NCBI GenBank assembly: GCA_018697195.1
Contig: JAGMWU010000040.1
Location: 744,001 to 808,000 of the forward strand
Length of the DNA stretch: 64,000 bases
Direction of reading: 5' to 3'
DNA from: Certhia americana
Taxonomy: Eukaryota > Chordata > Aves > Passeriformes > Certhiidae
The notes under the pieces are model-generated. The model made no database searches and was not told the DNA's origin. It saw only the letters and a program-made list of their open reading frames with translations. The position numbers and the translations under genes are program-made. Of the stretch, positions 61,335 to 64,000 are shown piece by piece (position 1 is the stretch's first letter; every line of letters begins with the position of its first letter).

Positions 61335-64000
61335 ATACAGGACATGAAGCAATGCTTCAACTTGCAAATGAAGCAAGTTTACCTACTCACATGGGACATG
61401 ATGTTTTAGTCACATGCTCCAGTGCACTGCATCTTGCCATCCACTTATCAAGCACAACATGTGGTGCTGGACTGAGCTGATATTTCTGGGCAGTACTTTG
61501 GCAGCAATGTTTATGAACCAGCCTTCTGTGGTCAGCAACAGTTTGGATGAAACTTCAGACCCCTCCCTACCATACCATGGAATGGAAGTTGTGTATTCAT
61601 ACTTATAAGGATTGTCTGCCTCTTGTCTCTGTCTGCTTGCGTGTGTGTACCAAGCTCCTGAACAACTCGAGAGCAAATTGCATTTAGAGGCAGCACAAGC
61701 TGGAGCCTGGAAATGGTCCCACAAGTAAGAATGCAGCTGCATATTTTTCCTGAAGTGGAAAACTTGTTTCCTGTTGTTTCCAGAGCTGTGGGTATGCCTC
61801 CAAAAGCAGTGAAGGAGCTATAGCTTTCTGCAGCTGGTGCTGTTGCTAGTTATCATCTGTAATAACAAATATGTCAAGCTTTAAGCTCGTGCTGTGACAG
61901 CACAAATGACTGGTGGCAGGGAGTTATGAACAAAGAGAGGGTATTGCCAAGAGAGGGCAAATTTCAGGGAGGTGGTGATAGTGGCAGTGGTCACTTTGAT
62001 AAAGATAAGGAAGATAATGATAAGGAAGATGACGACTCTATGTGTGCCACTGTGTCTAAAGATGCCAGAAGACTGCCCTGTTCATGTGCCTACAGATTCC
62101 TGGCAAGAAGACAAACCTATGACTGGGGGTAGCTGGCCTGTCCTCTGGTGCTAAGGAACAAGAATCCACAGTAGAGTAAAAAGAAAGGATGCATTAGTGG
62201 GATGATTAAAGCAGAGGATCAGTGTACTGGTGACCATCTATGCCAGTCCTTAGTTAGGACAGTGCATTTCTGATTCACATCACACACTGTCAGTAAGAGC
62301 ATTTCTTCAGAGTGGCCAAGTGAAGCCATGCCAAGGGTGCCCTGATGCCATTCCTGCAGGAGACATATTCAAAGCACAGGCATGAAGAGCAATCTGTGCA
62401 AGTCTGGCCAGGAGACCTCACAAGCTGGTGAATGACAGAGGATTGCTATTTTTGTCTGAGAGATAGAGTTCAGTATTTCAGGCCCTAATGCAAAAGCTGA
62501 GAATCAGAAGTCAACTATATCTTGAGGCTGAAGTAGAGGGAGCAAAGTAGTGAGGGAATGATAACTGCCTGGATGTACTTTATGACATGAATTCAGTTAA
62601 AGACAAAAACTGATCAGCTGAAAATTGTTCAGCATTTCAAAAGATGGCACAATTGAATCCAACGTATCCAACATATGGATTCCTCTTTGGCAGTTTGTCC
62701 AGAAAAGACCACTCAAGCAAATTACAAATAATCTGAGCCCCCCCACAGAAGACTTCCATACATGACTGCCCAGTAATTTTCTGCATTATGAGCACCTTCT
62801 TCAGCACTGGTTGTAATGTGGGATTCACTCAGTCTTGTGCTGTTTAGCTACTCCATACCCAGGGCCCAGTTCTGTTAAGATCCACTGCCTAACCCACATT
62901 TACTGCAAGAAGTTGTAGACCTGTTGCTACTGTATTAACACATAGGTAAGATGTCTAGGCAAGTGTTGGTGGCCTAAGAGTAACTAAAGAGAAAACTACC
63001 ATCATGGAAAATTATAAAACCCTGAGAAAAAAAGAAAAGAAGGCAGAAGGCAGAAACTCAACACATGGAAGGATCAGCCAGTACGTTTCCCATGCTGTCA
63101 CCTTATTAATCTGAGCTGTGGATCAGAATCCATTATGCCTACTTGCTGTGGGAATTAATTTGGAACAAAAATGTCACCTTCACTCTGCATTTTACAACTC
63201 AGTTACCTGTTATGTAGGGGAAAAGATTTCCCAGCCACTACTATACTTTAGGAAGTTTGTAAATACTAATACAGATCTACCCCTTTATGACACCTAGGTA
63301 TCCCCAGGAACTGAAACAAAACTGAAGAACACTGGGGGAAAAAAGAGAGCTGGGGAAAAAAATTATAACTGATTGCAAATTCTTGCAATTCCCAGAGAAC
63401 AGCGGACCACTGACATTTGGCTTCAGGGTATTCTGTGATTTTCACAAAATATTATTGCACCACTTTTTATCAGATTCATGTGTTCATTATACCATAAACT
63501 CAAACAAATATAAATATAGCATGACCTTTTACTTCCAAGGCACAAATGACAGTGATTAATTTTGCCATAGGCTTTGCCTTTAAGTCACAGATAATTATAT
63601 ATTTGTATGAAAACTAGTCCATAAATTTTTAAATATAACACTTTAGCCAGGTTTCAGGAATGAACAGGATAGAACTGTAATGATATATAATGCAGGAGCA
63701 TAAAAATTGAAGCCTAACACTTACCTAGTAAAATTTTTCAGTTTTATATTTATGTTCTCATATATAATTTTTACTATACATATGTTTTACTTTGCTACTA
63801 AGTTTTTTTCCTTTCAAAGTATACCTATATATACAGAGGAGATCAATATCCACAAGTATGGTATGGTCTCGACTTTCAGATACAAAAGACACTGAATTTC
63901 TTACACACTTTATAAAAAAGCAGAGGGTGCAGTTTTAGGGCATAGGATCTCAAGCTCTGGCACCTCACAGAGGTTAAGATCATGCGAGCCCAGTGGTCTC
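61335..64000. other. unique non-coding sequence, no gene recognised
   Basis: The minus-strand open frame at 61410-61742 (110 codons) and the acidic plus frame at 61926-62132 show no known domain. The latter contains a small internal duplication (gataaggaagat twice, near 62003-62029). The window ends in AT-rich sequence with no feature. Confidence 0.5.

Noticed and set aside
61926..62132. Acidic open frame (D/E/K-rich) as a small protein
   Set aside because: The acidic run derives from a short duplicated gataaggaagat unit. No conserved domain or gene context.

Overview
This window looks like non-coding nuclear DNA from a bird, most likely a passerine. It is AT-rich, depleted in CpG over most of its length, rich in homopolymer runs, and carries no compact operon-like gene packing. 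The taxonomic call rests on the transposons: three 3'-end fragments of avian CR1 LINEs that show the family's ATTCTATG-type 3' tail, and four retroviral LTRs of types familiar from songbird genomes. I recognised no protein-coding exon, tRNA, rRNA, snRNA or CRISPR array. Open frames are short and lie on both strands in overlapping sets, as expected by chance. The window is best read as a gene desert or the inside of a very long intron.

Layout. 1-7 kb: unique sequence with a MIR/CORE-SINE-like remnant (about 1650-1745) and a minus-strand CR1 3' end (2028-2412). 7-9.1 kb: a decayed ERVL-type LTR (from 6989), then an ancient CR1/L3-clade LINE remnant (about 8550-8925, minus strand) in which reverse-transcriptase blocks can still be read through frameshifts and stops. 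10.3 kb: a second minus-strand CR1 3' end. 14.8-16 kb: a well-bounded solo LTR on the minus strand (14823-15267) with perfect 9-bp inverted ends and a 4-bp target duplication, next to a small GC-rich, CpG-retaining patch (15480-15950). 20.6-21.3 kb: a plus-strand LTR flanked by a 6-bp direct repeat. 21.3-38.9 kb: unique sequence with microsatellites, a small tandem duplication and two stretches that might be conserved non-coding elements. 38.9-39.6 kb: an ERVL-type LTR that supplies most of the longest open frame in the window. 39.6-61 kb: unique sequence with poly-A tracts, another small tandem duplication, a low-stop block near 55.6-56.3 kb and two more regulatory-element candidates near 57 kb and 60.2 kb. 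61.0-61.3 kb: a plus-strand CR1 3' end. The rest is unremarkable.

No genes act together here. The interpretable history is of transposon insertions: ancient LINE and SINE remnants, later CR1 retroposition, and retroviral insertions of which only single LTRs remain. The retroviral copies are LTRs only; I saw no gag, pol or env. No previously undescribed system is evident. The items most worth checking are the LTR boundaries, the readable LINE fossil, the CpG-retaining patch and the candidate conserved elements.
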